This document shows, piece by piece, positions 33,615-41,964 of a stretch of DNA of 64,000 bases. Position 1 is the stretch's first letter. Each line of letters begins with the position of its first letter. The stretch lies in assembly GCA_903824665.1 (NCBI GenBank), contig CAIJXT010000001.1, positions 62,001 through 126,000 of the forward strand, in the 5' to 3' direction. A program made the translations under genes and the position numbers. Below the pieces are notes generated by a model. It searched no databases. It was not told the DNA's origin and saw only the letters and a list, made by a program, of their open reading frames with translations. This DNA is from an uncultured Bacteroidota bacterium (GTDB lineage Bacteria > Bacteroidota > Bacteroidia > Chitinophagales > Chitinophagaceae).

Positions 33615-34454
33615 TTAGTCCAACGAAATTGTTGCGCTGAAGTTTACTCCATAGCTACTGATAGCTACTTCCGGCTTTATCCAGTTTCCAAAGAGCTGTC
33701 CTGAATTATTCAAACCCAAATTCACCTGTTTTATCCAGCCTACTCCAAGGTCGTCTTTAATACTAGCGCCAATGTAGTAGTAAGCCGAGAAATAAGCGTT
33801 GTTACTGGGAATATAACCAATCGGCAAAGACCCCATAAGATAGAAGAGGCTCCCCGGAGAGGCAGCAAAATTCTGGGCATTAGCTGCCGTGAGTGCACCA
33901 CGTAGGTGCAGCGTGTTTGCCGTAAAATCTTTCTTGTAATATACATTCCCAGTCACACCGCCATCAACCGACGGTGTACTGATGGCAAGCGTTTTCCATC
34001 CACTGTCTCTGTTCGCAATACCAAATCCCAGGCCCAATGGCTGCAGGCTGCTGAGCCGGAAATGTGTAGCATCAACCGGTGTACCGGAGGGCAGCACCTG
34101 CAATGTGGCATCCATATCAAAGATCACATTGGGTGCGCTACCATCGTTGAAGATCAGCGGACCAGCAGCATTGTTGATAACAACAAATGCATCAGATGCG
34201 CCACTCGCTCCTGCAACTGTACCAGCGTTAAACCGTACCATGTTTCCATAATAGAAAAACCAGCCATCGGTAACGGTATATGTACCAGCAAAAGGATTGG
34301 AGATTTCCATACCGCTGATGATATGCGGGGCTGAGCCATCGCCACCTATCAACGCCACTGCTGTAATTGTCTCTTTGTATGCCTGTTGCAGGTAGCCAAG
34401 CTGGTCCTGTGTTAGTGGAAATCCACCAGGTTGTGTAAAATCTATTAGTTTCAT
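33615..34454 (-). CDS. Tail fibre or tip protein of the phage-like cluster
   Basis: 279 residues from MKLIDFTQPGGFPLTQDQLG at 34454. The longer frame to 34493 adds 13 residues of no evident use. The N-terminal ~90 residues resemble fibre attachment domains of Bacteroidota phages (LGYLQQAYKETITAVALIGG). The rest is Gly/Ala/Ser-rich beta structure with repeated short strands and ends in VNLGLNNSGQLFGNWIKPEV. It is the last gene of the operon, as tail fibres usually are. It should mediate host or surface recognition. The receptor is unknown. Confidence 0.65.
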   Translation of the reverse strand: MKLIDFTQPGGFPLTQDQLGYLQQAYKETITAVALIGGDGSAPHIISGMEISNPFAGTYTVTDGWFFYYGNMVRFNAGTVAGASGASDAFVVINNAAGPLIFNDGSAPNVIFDMDATLQVLPSGTPVDATHFRLSSLQPLGLGFGIANRDSGWKTLAISTPSVDGGVTGNVYYKKDFTANTLHLRGALTAANAQNFAASPGSLFYLMGSLPIGYIPSNNAYFSAYYYIGASIKDDLGVGWIKQVNLGLNNSGQLFGNWIKPEVAISSYGVNFSATISLD

Positions 34455-34509
34455 TGTTATGCAGTTATTTAAATAAATCGAAGTGTTAGGCAATTGAAAA
34501 AATTGACGC

Positions 34510-35013
34510 TTAGTACGTCTCTATTCCGTAGATGTTTCGGCCGGCAAGCCTGTACCGTTCTATAAGTGCTTTCATTCGGTCGTGATCAAAGGGTATTGTT
34601 ACAGGCACCCGCACAATAAAAGAATTTCCCAGCAGGGAAGTCTCTGCGTCAGTATACAGCGCTTGCGGTACTGGATACCCTGCTGTTCCGGTTTCGGCAA
34701 CTAACCCCAGCCATACTGGTCGCGCCTCCGGATCGAGGTATGTAAAGAGCGGATCCTCGTACAATCCGTCGGTTATATAAATGCCTCGCGTTGCAGGATC
34801 AAATACATCATTTAACGCTGCCTCAAGGTAGGCTATCTGCCCATTGTGTGCCAGATAATACAACGTGCTCAGTCTGTTTGCACGGAACTGGTTATGCAGC
34901 CACTTTACCGGTGATAGCAGACACCCCAGCCATGCCTTTGTTCTCGCTTTACGCAATCTGACGGGCAAAAGTTGCGTGCGCAGAACATCATAGTTAATAT
35001 CGTAAAAACTCAT
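34510..35013 (-). CDS. Tail protein I-like baseplate component
   Basis: 167 residues. N-terminal YDVLRTQLLPVRLRKARTKA, then LSPVKWLHNQFRANRLSTLY and a C-terminal VPVTIPFDHDRMKALIERYR with LAGRNIYGIETY. The position between the gpJ-like protein and the fibre gene, the length, and the mid-protein domain (ITDGLYEDPLFTYLDPEARP) fit a gpI-type or fibre-connecting protein of Mu/P2-like tails. The family is inferred mainly from synteny. Confidence 0.55.
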   Translation of the reverse strand: MSFYDINYDVLRTQLLPVRLRKARTKAWLGCLLSPVKWLHNQFRANRLSTLYYLAHNGQIAYLEAALNDVFDPATRGIYITDGLYEDPLFTYLDPEARPVWLGLVAETGTAGYPVPQALYTDAETSLLGNSFIVRVPVTIPFDHDRMKALIERYRLAGRNIYGIETY

Positions 35014-35052
35014 TCTTGTTGTATTTGAAGTAGTGAGAGAATATTCCTACGA

Positions 35053-35877
35053 TCAAACATAGGCCGTGTAGGAGATGTTGCTGTTAAAATAGGTTTCATC
35101 AAGAGCCATGTAACCTGCGTCGGGCGTGTACTTTACAGTGATGGGCACAAAAGGTGTAGAAGCGTAGTTTGCCTGAGCACTCAGAATGTAACCTATCCTT
35201 ACGCCCTCAATTGCCTGCAAAGCTCCTATCAGATGATTGAGCACAAATACACCATTAAATGGCAGGTTGGCCAGAAAAACATTTACAGCATCAAGTACTG
35301 GAGTGGTTGCTGTTCCATCTATCCGTTCACCCGTGTTTGTCAATATCAGCGGGTCATAAAATACAGAGAGTGCGAGTTGCAGGACGTCCGGGTTGCCACT
35401 TGTTATTTGCAAACGAACTCCGGCATCTTTTATTCTGTGCATGTAGGCTGTTAATGCCGCAAGCTGTCCGGATGTCAGGCTTTCCAATGTCCCGGCATTA
35501 TCTCTTGCTACCTTGATGCGAACCATATTCGATAATTCTACACCCGCTGCGTATTTCACAATTGCGACTGTTGGGTCTGTAGATGCAGTTGGGTACACAT
35601 CTCTGTCTTCAGGCAATGTTACGCCGTACTGAAATAGCGTGGCCCTGTATACGTACCACTGCAATGTATGCGGCTTCTGATTTCCTGCTATGTCAGTTAC
35701 TTCCTGCTTATGATAGTCATACAGATTCTCAAGCGTCCAAAAGCATACAGCTATAATGTAGGTCCAAAGTCGCCATATTGCCACAGAGCTGTTGCTCCAG
35801 CTATAGCTGCTTAAAACAGGATCTGCATTTTTTGAATCAATGATTTGTTGTTGGATTTGTGCAATTGTTCTTGCCAT
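35053..35877 (-). CDS. Baseplate J-like wedge protein
   Basis: 274 residues. The N-terminus MARTIAQIQQQIIDSKNADP and SNSSVAIWRLWTYIIAVCFW resemble the start of gpJ/gp47-type wedge proteins in Bacteroidota phages. The middle has the domain pattern VAIVKYAAGVELSNMVRIKV, and the C-terminal portion (LNHLIGALQAIEGVRIGYIL) is the conserved gpJ part. Its place before the gpI-like gene and after the gp25/LysM-like genes is the usual baseplate order. It is somewhat shorter than P2 gpJ (~300). Confidence 0.7.
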   Translation of the reverse strand: MARTIAQIQQQIIDSKNADPVLSSYSWSNSSVAIWRLWTYIIAVCFWTLENLYDYHKQEVTDIAGNQKPHTLQWYVYRATLFQYGVTLPEDRDVYPTASTDPTVAIVKYAAGVELSNMVRIKVARDNAGTLESLTSGQLAALTAYMHRIKDAGVRLQITSGNPDVLQLALSVFYDPLILTNTGERIDGTATTPVLDAVNVFLANLPFNGVFVLNHLIGALQAIEGVRIGYILSAQANYASTPFVPITVKYTPDAGYMALDETYFNSNISYTAYV

Positions 35878-35895
35878 TTGATAGGTTTTAAAGTT

Positions 35896-36849
35896 TTACG
35901 AAATTCTGATCACCATTGTGAATGCGGAGGACGGATAGGGATGTGGTGGCGTAGTGTAAGGGAAGAAGTAGTTTGCCTTCACCCCAAAGGTGTAATTGCC
36001 TTGTCCCAAAACAAAGATCTTCTTGTTTTCATTACCCGGGTCGTCAGGGTCTGCAACACCTCCTGTGGCCGCTTCCAGCCAATCCAGCGTAGGATCTCTG
36101 AAGTTGATCAGGCCTATTGTTGGGTGAAACCGAGTTAGGCGCAACGTTATAGCCGCCGCCGACGTTGATATCACATCTATCGATAAGTCTGGCAGAAAAC
36201 CTTCAATCGCTGTCTGCGACGAATTATCGAGTACAGTCAGCGGCGCAGCATAGGCAGTATTACCTTCTATATCTCTGAAAGTTGCTGTTTTCACCGCATC
36301 TGCCAGATTACTCCACACCAGCATATAACCAAGCCCTACAGTCCAGGGAAGCACATATGGAATTGACAAATCTCCCATTGGTGTTATAGCATCCGGAAGA
36401 TCAGATTGTGGCGGATGCCCAAGTATATATCGCTCTTCGGTTTCATAATAGAGCTCATTGTCGCCTATATACGAGCTACCCAGCGGATTCACATGTATGA
36501 ATTCCGGCTTTGCCTTAAAATCAAAGGAATAATAGCCCAAACTATGTGGCGCACCAACGACATTGCCCTCTATATACATGCTTGGCTTTAGCACGATCTC
36601 GCATCCAAGCACAGGCAGCGCCAGCGTTCCAATCACAATGTTGTTGCGGCGCAGGTAGCCTGTCCCAGCCATATCTACTGCCCCGGCTGGTACTATTGGC
36701 ATTATTCTGGTGCTGCCCGTTATAGGAATGTTGCTGATATCGATTCCATTGCTGGCGGCAACGGCCATCCCCGCTTCCAGTGTGCCGTATTCTGTAACTA
36801 TCATATCCAGCAGACTTTGATTTGGCGCTGCCTGGGTTGTTTTGTCCAT
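35896..36849 (-). CDS. LysM-type baseplate protein
   Basis: 317 residues. The first ~45 residues (QSLLDMIVTEYGTLEAGMAV, AASNGIDISNIPITGS) read like the LysM-type linker seen at the start of small tail/hub proteins. A large beta-rich region of unknown family follows, ending SSAFTMVIRIS. Its location between gp25-like and gpJ-like genes implies a baseplate or wedge component. Specific role unknown. Confidence 0.5.
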   Translation of the reverse strand: MDKTTQAAPNQSLLDMIVTEYGTLEAGMAVAASNGIDISNIPITGSTRIMPIVPAGAVDMAGTGYLRRNNIVIGTLALPVLGCEIVLKPSMYIEGNVVGAPHSLGYYSFDFKAKPEFIHVNPLGSSYIGDNELYYETEERYILGHPPQSDLPDAITPMGDLSIPYVLPWTVGLGYMLVWSNLADAVKTATFRDIEGNTAYAAPLTVLDNSSQTAIEGFLPDLSIDVISTSAAAITLRLTRFHPTIGLINFRDPTLDWLEAATGGVADPDDPGNENKKIFVLGQGNYTFGVKANYFFPYTTPPHPYPSSAFTMVIRIS

Positions 36850-36888
36850 CGTTTATGTTTTGATGAGAACTTATTTTTTTGTCAGTCA

Positions 36889-37188
36889 CTATTTGTACAC
36901 AGCGTCGCTCACTACAGTACCATCTGCCTGGATGTCAATTCGTCCTACTTCCATTCCATCTCGGGTGAACTCAATGTTCACAGCACGTATGAGCCCGCGG
37001 TAGTTTTCGTCATCTATGTACGAAAAGACGCCAACACAAACTGTAGGTCTTTCTTTGAAATCACCTTTATTGTTGAGCAACAGCTGCTGCTGGTGGCACG
37101 GTGTGTTTTCTGTAACCGCAAAGTCGCCCGATAGGATCTGAAGATCTTCCGCAGCATCCAACCCTATATCTTCCATTTGTTTTGCCAT
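36889..37188 (-). CDS. Gp25/GpW-like baseplate wedge protein
   Basis: 99 residues, the size of T4 gp25/P2 gpW relatives. Features are LDAAEDLQILSGDFAVTENT, then an NNKGDFKERPTVCVGVFSYI segment and a C-terminal RDGMEVGRIDIQADGTVV strand pair. Gp25-type proteins form the sheath-nucleating part of contractile baseplates. It lies 21 bp from the gpV-like gene and precedes the other baseplate genes, as in Mu and P2. Confidence 0.7.
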   Translation of the reverse strand: MAKQMEDIGLDAAEDLQILSGDFAVTENTPCHQQQLLLNNKGDFKERPTVCVGVFSYIDDENYRGLIRAVNIEFTRDGMEVGRIDIQADGTVVSDAVYK

Positions 37189-37209
37189 AACATGCTCCTT
37201 TTATTTTTA

Positions 37210-37758
37210 TTAAGCACTCAACAAATTGTTGAGCCTCGTTAGCAACGAATTAAATGTCGCAACGTTCGCAGGTATGCTGCTGGGCCCCGACGGAGTACTT
37301 ACTGTTATTAGCGTGATTGCCGTTATCAGATCGCTCAGCAGCGTATGAAGGCTCTCACCAGCAGTACTCATTTTTATCAGTTCACCAATATCCACCTGAC
37401 TTTCTCCATTTGCAAACGAGATGCCGTTGGGCTCAATAATGAAGCTTGCCTGCTCTGTTTTCACAGTCATCTTGGTCAGTTCACTTGCTGCCAATACAAC
37501 CCATTGCCCCGGTCCGTCTATACAACCTATTACCACGTCACATTCTTCTTTCGGTACCATTATCAGCCCATCGGTTCCATTCGTTACGCTTGTCATCATC
37601 ACTCCGTCTATTGCAATCGCGCCATTAGTTGTCATTACGCTAAGGGTGTTTGCTGTTGTGTCCACTGTGCCGGCTACCACCTTCCCACTCATGAGTTCAA
37701 AAGGCTGACGGGTCAATAATGTTAGTCTGTCGCGGATTCTTACTGTGTTTTTCGTCAT
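37210..37758 (-). CDS. Phage baseplate protein V-like (spike)
   Basis: 182 residues. The N-terminal half is an OB-like gpV domain (RIRDRLTLLTRQPFELMSGK, GTDGLIMVPKEECDVVIGCI, DGPGQWVVLAASELTKMTVK). After it comes a short beta-helix-like tail (TEQASFIIEPNGISFANGES, then QVDIGEL) and a helical C-terminus. GpV-type proteins form the membrane-piercing spike of contractile tails. It abuts the hub gene at 7 bp. Confidence 0.75.
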   Translation of the reverse strand: MTKNTVRIRDRLTLLTRQPFELMSGKVVAGTVDTTANTLSVMTTNGAIAIDGVMMTSVTNGTDGLIMVPKEECDVVIGCIDGPGQWVVLAASELTKMTVKTEQASFIIEPNGISFANGESQVDIGELIKMSTAGESLHTLLSDLITAITLITVSTPSGPSSIPANVATFNSLLTRLNNLLSA

Positions 37759-37764
37759 GTGCTT

Positions 37765-38787
37765 TTATTTGTCGAACCCCAGTCTGGGCCCTATTTCAAT
37801 TGTTCTTCTCGCGCCCTTTGTTCCAAAAAGCACTTCCGTGCTTTCAACAAGGTATAATCCATCCAATTCCGGGTGTTCTGTATTCTCAATATTTGCTAGG
37901 TCTCCCGGCCAAACGAATGGCTGCAGCAACGAAACGAAACTGCCCTCATAACCCTGATAGGTATTCTTATACATGCGCTCCTTAGCAAGCATTTCCAGCC
38001 CGTCTCGTTTTAATACCTGATTCAAAACCTTCATCAGTTTCTGTTCATTACCCTTACCTGTTGCCATCCCCGATATGATCGACCCGCTTGGTGCCTTTCT
38101 GGTATATATTATCGTTGCCGGTTGTGCTTCACGGTTGTGGATAGTGAGTTTGTTTTCTTTGAGAGTATTATACCCAATTCGATACTTTACCTCCCGTGTT
38201 CCCCCGATCCTCTGGCCACTCGCTATGTCAGAATAAAGTGTACCACACCATATCGATCCATCCCGTCGGAAAAAGCAGCACAGATTGTTGTCTGTGGCAT
38301 GTAGAATTCCATTTATCGCATCCTGAACGGAAACAGGATTGGCATTTGCTGACACAATATCAATAGCAATGTTGCAGTCAACTGATATCTCCGTATACTG
38401 ATTGCTTAAAGCTTCTGCAAGCAACGTATTTACACGCCCATTTGTTTTGGCGCTGTTCACGCGTTTGGTCTTTAGCAGCCAGCTTTGGCCTTCGCATTCC
38501 AGAACTAATGGGGTTGTTAGCTTTCTCGACTTCAGATAACCTGAAAATTCAGTTTCTATTGCGTCATTATAGCCCAACTTTATCACCACCTGATCACCCT
38601 CCCGAAACATGTTTGATGTTATTTGACGCTCCGGGGTTTTGTTGCCGTTCTTTGATATCGCCGCCATGGCTGGTATTTTGATCTCGGCTGTTTCCATCAG
38701 ATCATGAATGCTTCGTTTGATCGTTACTTCATGTACGCCGGAAAAATGGAAGTCACCTATCGAAATGGCACTGTTGAGTACAAACAT
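37765..38787 (-). CDS. Late control protein D-like tail hub
   Basis: 340 residues, the size of P2 gpD/T4 gp27-like hubs. Visible features: GDFHFSGVHEVTIKRSIHDL, GDQVVIKLGYNDAIETEFSG and YLKSRKLTTPLVLECEGQSW in the N-terminal hub fold, and the C-terminal barrel (FVSLLQPFVWPGDLANIENT, GLYLVESTEVLFGTKGARRT). The hub forms the ring at the tube end that binds the spike. It is close-packed with its neighbours (2 and 6 bp), indicating one transcript. Confidence 0.75.
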   Translation of the reverse strand: MFVLNSAISIGDFHFSGVHEVTIKRSIHDLMETAEIKIPAMAAISKNGNKTPERQITSNMFREGDQVVIKLGYNDAIETEFSGYLKSRKLTTPLVLECEGQSWLLKTKRVNSAKTNGRVNTLLAEALSNQYTEISVDCNIAIDIVSANANPVSVQDAINGILHATDNNLCCFFRRDGSIWCGTLYSDIASGQRIGGTREVKYRIGYNTLKENKLTIHNREAQPATIIYTRKAPSGSIISGMATGKGNEQKLMKVLNQVLKRDGLEMLAKERMYKNTYQGYEGSFVSLLQPFVWPGDLANIENTEHPELDGLYLVESTEVLFGTKGARRTIEIGPRLGFDK

Positions 38788-38789
38788 TG

Positions 38790-39455
38790 TTAAAATGATA
38801 CGAGGTTAAAAGGTTCGTCACTGAGTAGTTTCAGTTCGTATGTTGTGATGTTTTTTATCCCTTTGGTTGGGATCAGTTTCAGTTCTTTTATCACTACCTG
38901 GTCACTTCCGCTTCTGTCCGGTCTCAGCAGGAAAATATCTGTTAGCGGACTCTGAATGGAGATTGCAGTATTTTGTTCGTATATCTCCCTTAGTGTTGCT
39001 ACACCCTGTTCCGGGTATTCGTGGGTATTGGCAATAATGAATCCTTTTATGGTTATTTCATAGTCATTGGTGCAGATCAGCTCTTTGATAGTTCCCCTCC
39101 TTTCGGTCAGCAAAGTTTCCACTAGTGTCTTTTTACTTTCAATGGAAATGATAGGGTACGGAAGATCCCATTTTTTCAGGGTCGAAAAGGTTCCGTTTCC
39201 TTCACCGATATTGGTCGCCTGGGGAGCGGTTGATGTTGATCGTGTATCCGGATAGCTGATTGTCACGGGCATGAAGTATTCCATACCCAATGCGTCGTTA
39301 GCATAGTACGGCGATCCGCTCTTACCCTGCTCGGTCCTGCCCGACGCATTGTCACCATCGCCGGTCACACGTCTGAACTGTGGCTCAAATGCGCGTGTTT
39401 TGTAGCCGAATGTTTTTTCAAACAAAGCGGATAAACTAAATGAAATCTCTGCCAT
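38790..39455 (-). CDS. Tail/baseplate adaptor (DUF6046-type)
   Basis: 221 residues. Contains GMEYFMPVTISYPDTRSTST, an ISIESKKTLVETLLTERRGT segment and TNDYEITIKGFIIANTHEYP, which match what I recall of the Bacteroidota-phage family DUF6046, always placed between the tape measure and gpD. It probably plays the part of a LysM-type adaptor or gpU/X-type tail protein. The assignment rests on memory of the family and on gene order. Confidence 0.6.
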   Translation of the reverse strand: MAEISFSLSALFEKTFGYKTRAFEPQFRRVTGDGDNASGRTEQGKSGSPYYANDALGMEYFMPVTISYPDTRSTSTAPQATNIGEGNGTFSTLKKWDLPYPIISIESKKTLVETLLTERRGTIKELICTNDYEITIKGFIIANTHEYPEQGVATLREIYEQNTAISIQSPLTDIFLLRPDRSGSDQVVIKELKLIPTKGIKNITTYELKLLSDEPFNLVSF

Positions 39456-39459
39456 GTTG

Positions 39460-40875
39460 TTAGTTTATTGAATTTACACTTTCTAGAATTTCCAGCAACA
39501 CTTCTTCTACCTTGTGCCGGATAGTACTTGTTGTGTCACTCATCGAATTGGTATGAATACTGAAGTGCTCTATCAAAGGTCTGTTTATGTTTACCGTAAC
39601 AGTTTTGTTTTGTCCGCGTTGGTTGTCGGTCCCAGGTTTTGATGTCCTCGGTATCGTTACAAATGATCCGGAGCTACTGCCTTCATTCGCTGTTTGAAGT
39701 AGTTTAGTCGCAGCTTCCATAACCGCCATTTTTACCATCTCTGCTGTGTTCGTGTGCCGCCGAAGATCATCCACCTTGGCCATAGCTATTTGCCGGGCTG
39801 CCAACTGCTCAAATGCAGCTTTCCCCTGTGTTTTCCCTTTGTAAACAAGATCAGCAATTATTGGACGGGCAAACTGCACATAATGCTGCGCTATGGGCGT
39901 GCGGTCGTAGCTTGCCTTCATTATATCCGGTGTCAAATTTGGTTTGTAAGACATGTTGTCCCGTCGTATCACATTGTGCACAACAGGATCGTAAGCGTTT
40001 GTGCCAAATTTTGCAACGATCGAGTCCGATGGGTTGTAGGTCATTTTCCACGCAGTTGGGCTTTTTACCTCACGCACTTTTACCTGGTCAGATAGGTGCT
40101 GTATACCATTCCGAACGTAGTGGTCTGCACTTGCTGCTGTCATTCCAAATTCCGATCGCACGAATTCTTGTTCTCTTTTCGAATGCTGAATTCGCCTGTT
40201 GGTGTTTTTCTCCTCCCGCTCTTCATTGTCAAGGTGTTCTGCGATGCCTCCTGCTACCAGTGAAGCCGCAAGTATTGTCCATCCGATTGGGTTCGATAAT
40301 TCACCTATAATTACAGCTGCCGATGCCAGTTCACCAATTGCCAGAGCGCTTTCAGCAACACCCGCACCCGATCGCGTAGCACTCATCACTTTCGAAGTGC
40401 CAGATATGGTTTTTGATATCGCAGCTGTTTTTGCAATAGGTTTTTGCAATTTTTTTAGCGCTGGTTGCAATTCTCCCAAGGCTTCCATAACCCCACCTAA
40501 ATTATCAGCGAATGCTGCTATTTCACCCACATTTGTTGTAAGCGACTTTGATGCCTGTTTCGTTTCCTCCTTCCGGTAGTTGTTCCGGTTGTATTGTCCT
40601 CGTTGCATATATTCGTATGCCACAGTTCCATCAGTTTCTCCCACTGCCGTCAGGTTGACACGGGGTGTTTTTTTGTTTTCAATAGTCCTGTTTTCTGTAT
40701 GAAGAGCGGGCAAGCTATTAATGCTGGCGTATTTATGCTCGAATATGTTCTTCAGACGATCCAATCGTGCAATGGTTTCAAAAAGAGTATGATCCAGGTG
40801 TCGGATAGCCGATATCATTTCTGTAGCCAAAGAGTATTGTATGCCTGAAAGGAAATTTGTAGGTAGAACTGCCAT
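39460..40875 (-). CDS. Tape-measure protein
   Basis: 471 residues, mostly helical and rich in Ala/Ser/Glu/Lys. A long hydrophobic helical stretch (VMSATRSGAGVAESALAIGE, LASAAVIIGELSNPIGWTIL) is typical of tape measures, and the C-terminal part (TVTVNINRPLIEHFSIHTNS) continues to RHKVEEVLLEIL. It follows the assembly chaperone gene in transcription order. At about 0.15 nm per residue, the predicted tail is near 70 nm, short for a contractile phage. It sets tail length and is usually ejected with the DNA. Confidence 0.7.
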   Translation of the reverse strand: MAVLPTNFLSGIQYSLATEMISAIRHLDHTLFETIARLDRLKNIFEHKYASINSLPALHTENRTIENKKTPRVNLTAVGETDGTVAYEYMQRGQYNRNNYRKEETKQASKSLTTNVGEIAAFADNLGGVMEALGELQPALKKLQKPIAKTAAISKTISGTSKVMSATRSGAGVAESALAIGELASAAVIIGELSNPIGWTILAASLVAGGIAEHLDNEEREEKNTNRRIQHSKREQEFVRSEFGMTAASADHYVRNGIQHLSDQVKVREVKSPTAWKMTYNPSDSIVAKFGTNAYDPVVHNVIRRDNMSYKPNLTPDIMKASYDRTPIAQHYVQFARPIIADLVYKGKTQGKAAFEQLAARQIAMAKVDDLRRHTNTAEMVKMAVMEAATKLLQTANEGSSSGSFVTIPRTSKPGTDNQRGQNKTVTVNINRPLIEHFSIHTNSMSDTTSTIRHKVEEVLLEILESVNSIN

Positions 40876-40957
40876 GAGTGGTTATGAATTGAAAGGATAA
40901 GAAAACAGGAGCATAAAACACCTTTCGCTGGTTGCCTGCATATTTTTTGCAATTGTT

Positions 40958-40987
40958 TTTGCAGTAATGCGAAAAACAGCTATTTTG
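40958..40987 (+). promoter_or_regulatory. Promoter of the plus-strand gene inside the phage-like cluster
   Basis: TTTG (40958-40961), exactly 19 nt, then TATTTTG (40981-40987), close to TAnnTTTG. Located 20 nt before the ATG at 41007 and directed against the operon. Confidence 0.6.
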
Positions 40988-41006
40988 CCTCTACGACTAG
41001 CTTACT

Positions 41007-41423
41007 ATGACTACTGAAAACAAAATGCCTAAAAGTGATTCATCATCGCTCATCATGATATTTGCAGCACTCTTGGTTGCAATGGTAATTTCCGCCGACG
41101 CTCTTTCACCGGGTATGCGATACCTTGTTGTCAGCCATGTCTGTTTGGCGATGGTAGGTGGCTTGCTCGGCAAAGAAAGAAAGGTAGGTTACAACAAAGC
41201 ATTTTTCATTTCGTTAATATGCTCTCCAATAATTGGTTTTATTTTGATCTTCAATTCGCCTCGGCTGAAAGACGAAGAATACAAGCAGCAAATTCTGAAT
41301 CAGACAGGTGTTAAGCAGTATTCTCCAGCTGAGGAGTTGGTAAAGTTGAATGATCTTAGAAAACAGGGTGTTATTACCGATGAAGAGTTCGATGAGCAAA
41401 AAGCTAAGATATTGAATGCCTAG
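41007..41423 (+). CDS. SHOCT-domain membrane protein, moron-like
   Basis: 138 residues. Two or three membrane helices at 15-80 (SSLIMIFAALLVAMVISADA, YLVVSHVCLAMVGGLLG, AFFISLICSPIIGFILIF) precede a cytosolic tail that ends in a SHOCT motif (AEELVKLNDLRKQGVITDEE, then FDEQKAKIL). It is the only plus-strand gene inside the minus-strand particle operon and has its own promoter. Its stop CTAG (41421-41423) coincides with the stop of the frameshifted chaperone on the other strand. These are the marks of a moron. It may alter the host envelope; function unknown. Confidence 0.7.
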   Translation: MTTENKMPKSDSSSLIMIFAALLVAMVISADALSPGMRYLVVSHVCLAMVGGLLGKERKVGYNKAFFISLICSPIIGFILIFNSPRLKDEEYKQQILNQTGVKQYSPAEELVKLNDLRKQGVITDEEFDEQKAKILNA

Positions 41424-41610
41424 TGTTGGCAGCCATTCACAACCTCTCCTCTTATATACTGTAAGTGAGCCAGTTTGCGTGCAAACTCCTCATCGGTAAG
41501 TGCTCTGTGATTTACGCCCGGCAGGTAGTACTCAAACAGAGTTTCTATGTAGCCTATGGAATCGTGAGCCGGGCCACCGCACGATTCCGCTATAAGTTTA
41601 CCAGCTGAGC
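41421..41610 (-). CDS. -1 frame extension of the tail-assembly chaperone (T part)
   Basis: After the six-A slippery run at 41616-41611 (minus strand) the -1 frame continues from SSAGKLIAESCGGPAHDSIG through YIETLFEYYLPGVNHRALTD and EEFARKLAHLQYIRGEVVNG to a stop at 41421, 63 residues. The frame has no start codon and is closed by TAA just upstream of the run, so it can only be read by frameshifting from the 107-residue product. A 164-residue fusion results. This is the phage G/GT arrangement found between tube and tape measure, and the composition is clearly protein-like. Confidence 0.7.
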
Positions 41611-41913
41611 TTTTTTACCCTCAAGTTTTACCTTCAGTTCCTGGCACACGCCTATGAACATCTGATCGCCCCTAAGTATCTCTTCGCTACCCCCGATAAA
41701 GGTCACATTAGCAAGTTCTTCAAAAATGTCCAGTGCTTTGTCTTTATCTGCCTTGCTCATCGCGCAGTTCAGTTCCTGCCTGCCGGGATTCTTAAAATAA
41801 CCTACATGCCCATCTACTTCAATAGCATATATACCATACTTGTGTTGCTGTTTCCAGGCGGCAATTTCGCTGTTCGACGCCGCTCCGGTTAGTGATTTTA
41901 TTTCGCTTTGCAT
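41590..41913 (-). CDS. Tail-assembly chaperone (G part)
   Basis: 107 residues: MQSEIKSLTGAASNSEIAAW, then QQHKYGIYAIEVDGHVGYFK and ILRGDQMFIGVCQELKVKLE. It lies between the tube and tape-measure genes, where phage tail-assembly chaperones sit, and matches the general size of gpG. Near its end GGT AAA AAA GCT provides a six-A run (41616-41611). The -1 frame opens exactly there and extends to 41421. Chaperones of this type coat the tape measure before the tube polymerises. Confidence 0.7.
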   Translation of the reverse strand: MQSEIKSLTGAASNSEIAAWKQQHKYGIYAIEVDGHVGYFKNPGRQELNCAMSKADKDKALDIFEELANVTFIGGSEEILRGDQMFIGVCQELKVKLEGKKAQLVNL

Positions 41914-41964
41914 TAGTGCTGATTTTTGTGATTCTAAAATTGTTTCCTTTTATCCGGTTCGGTG

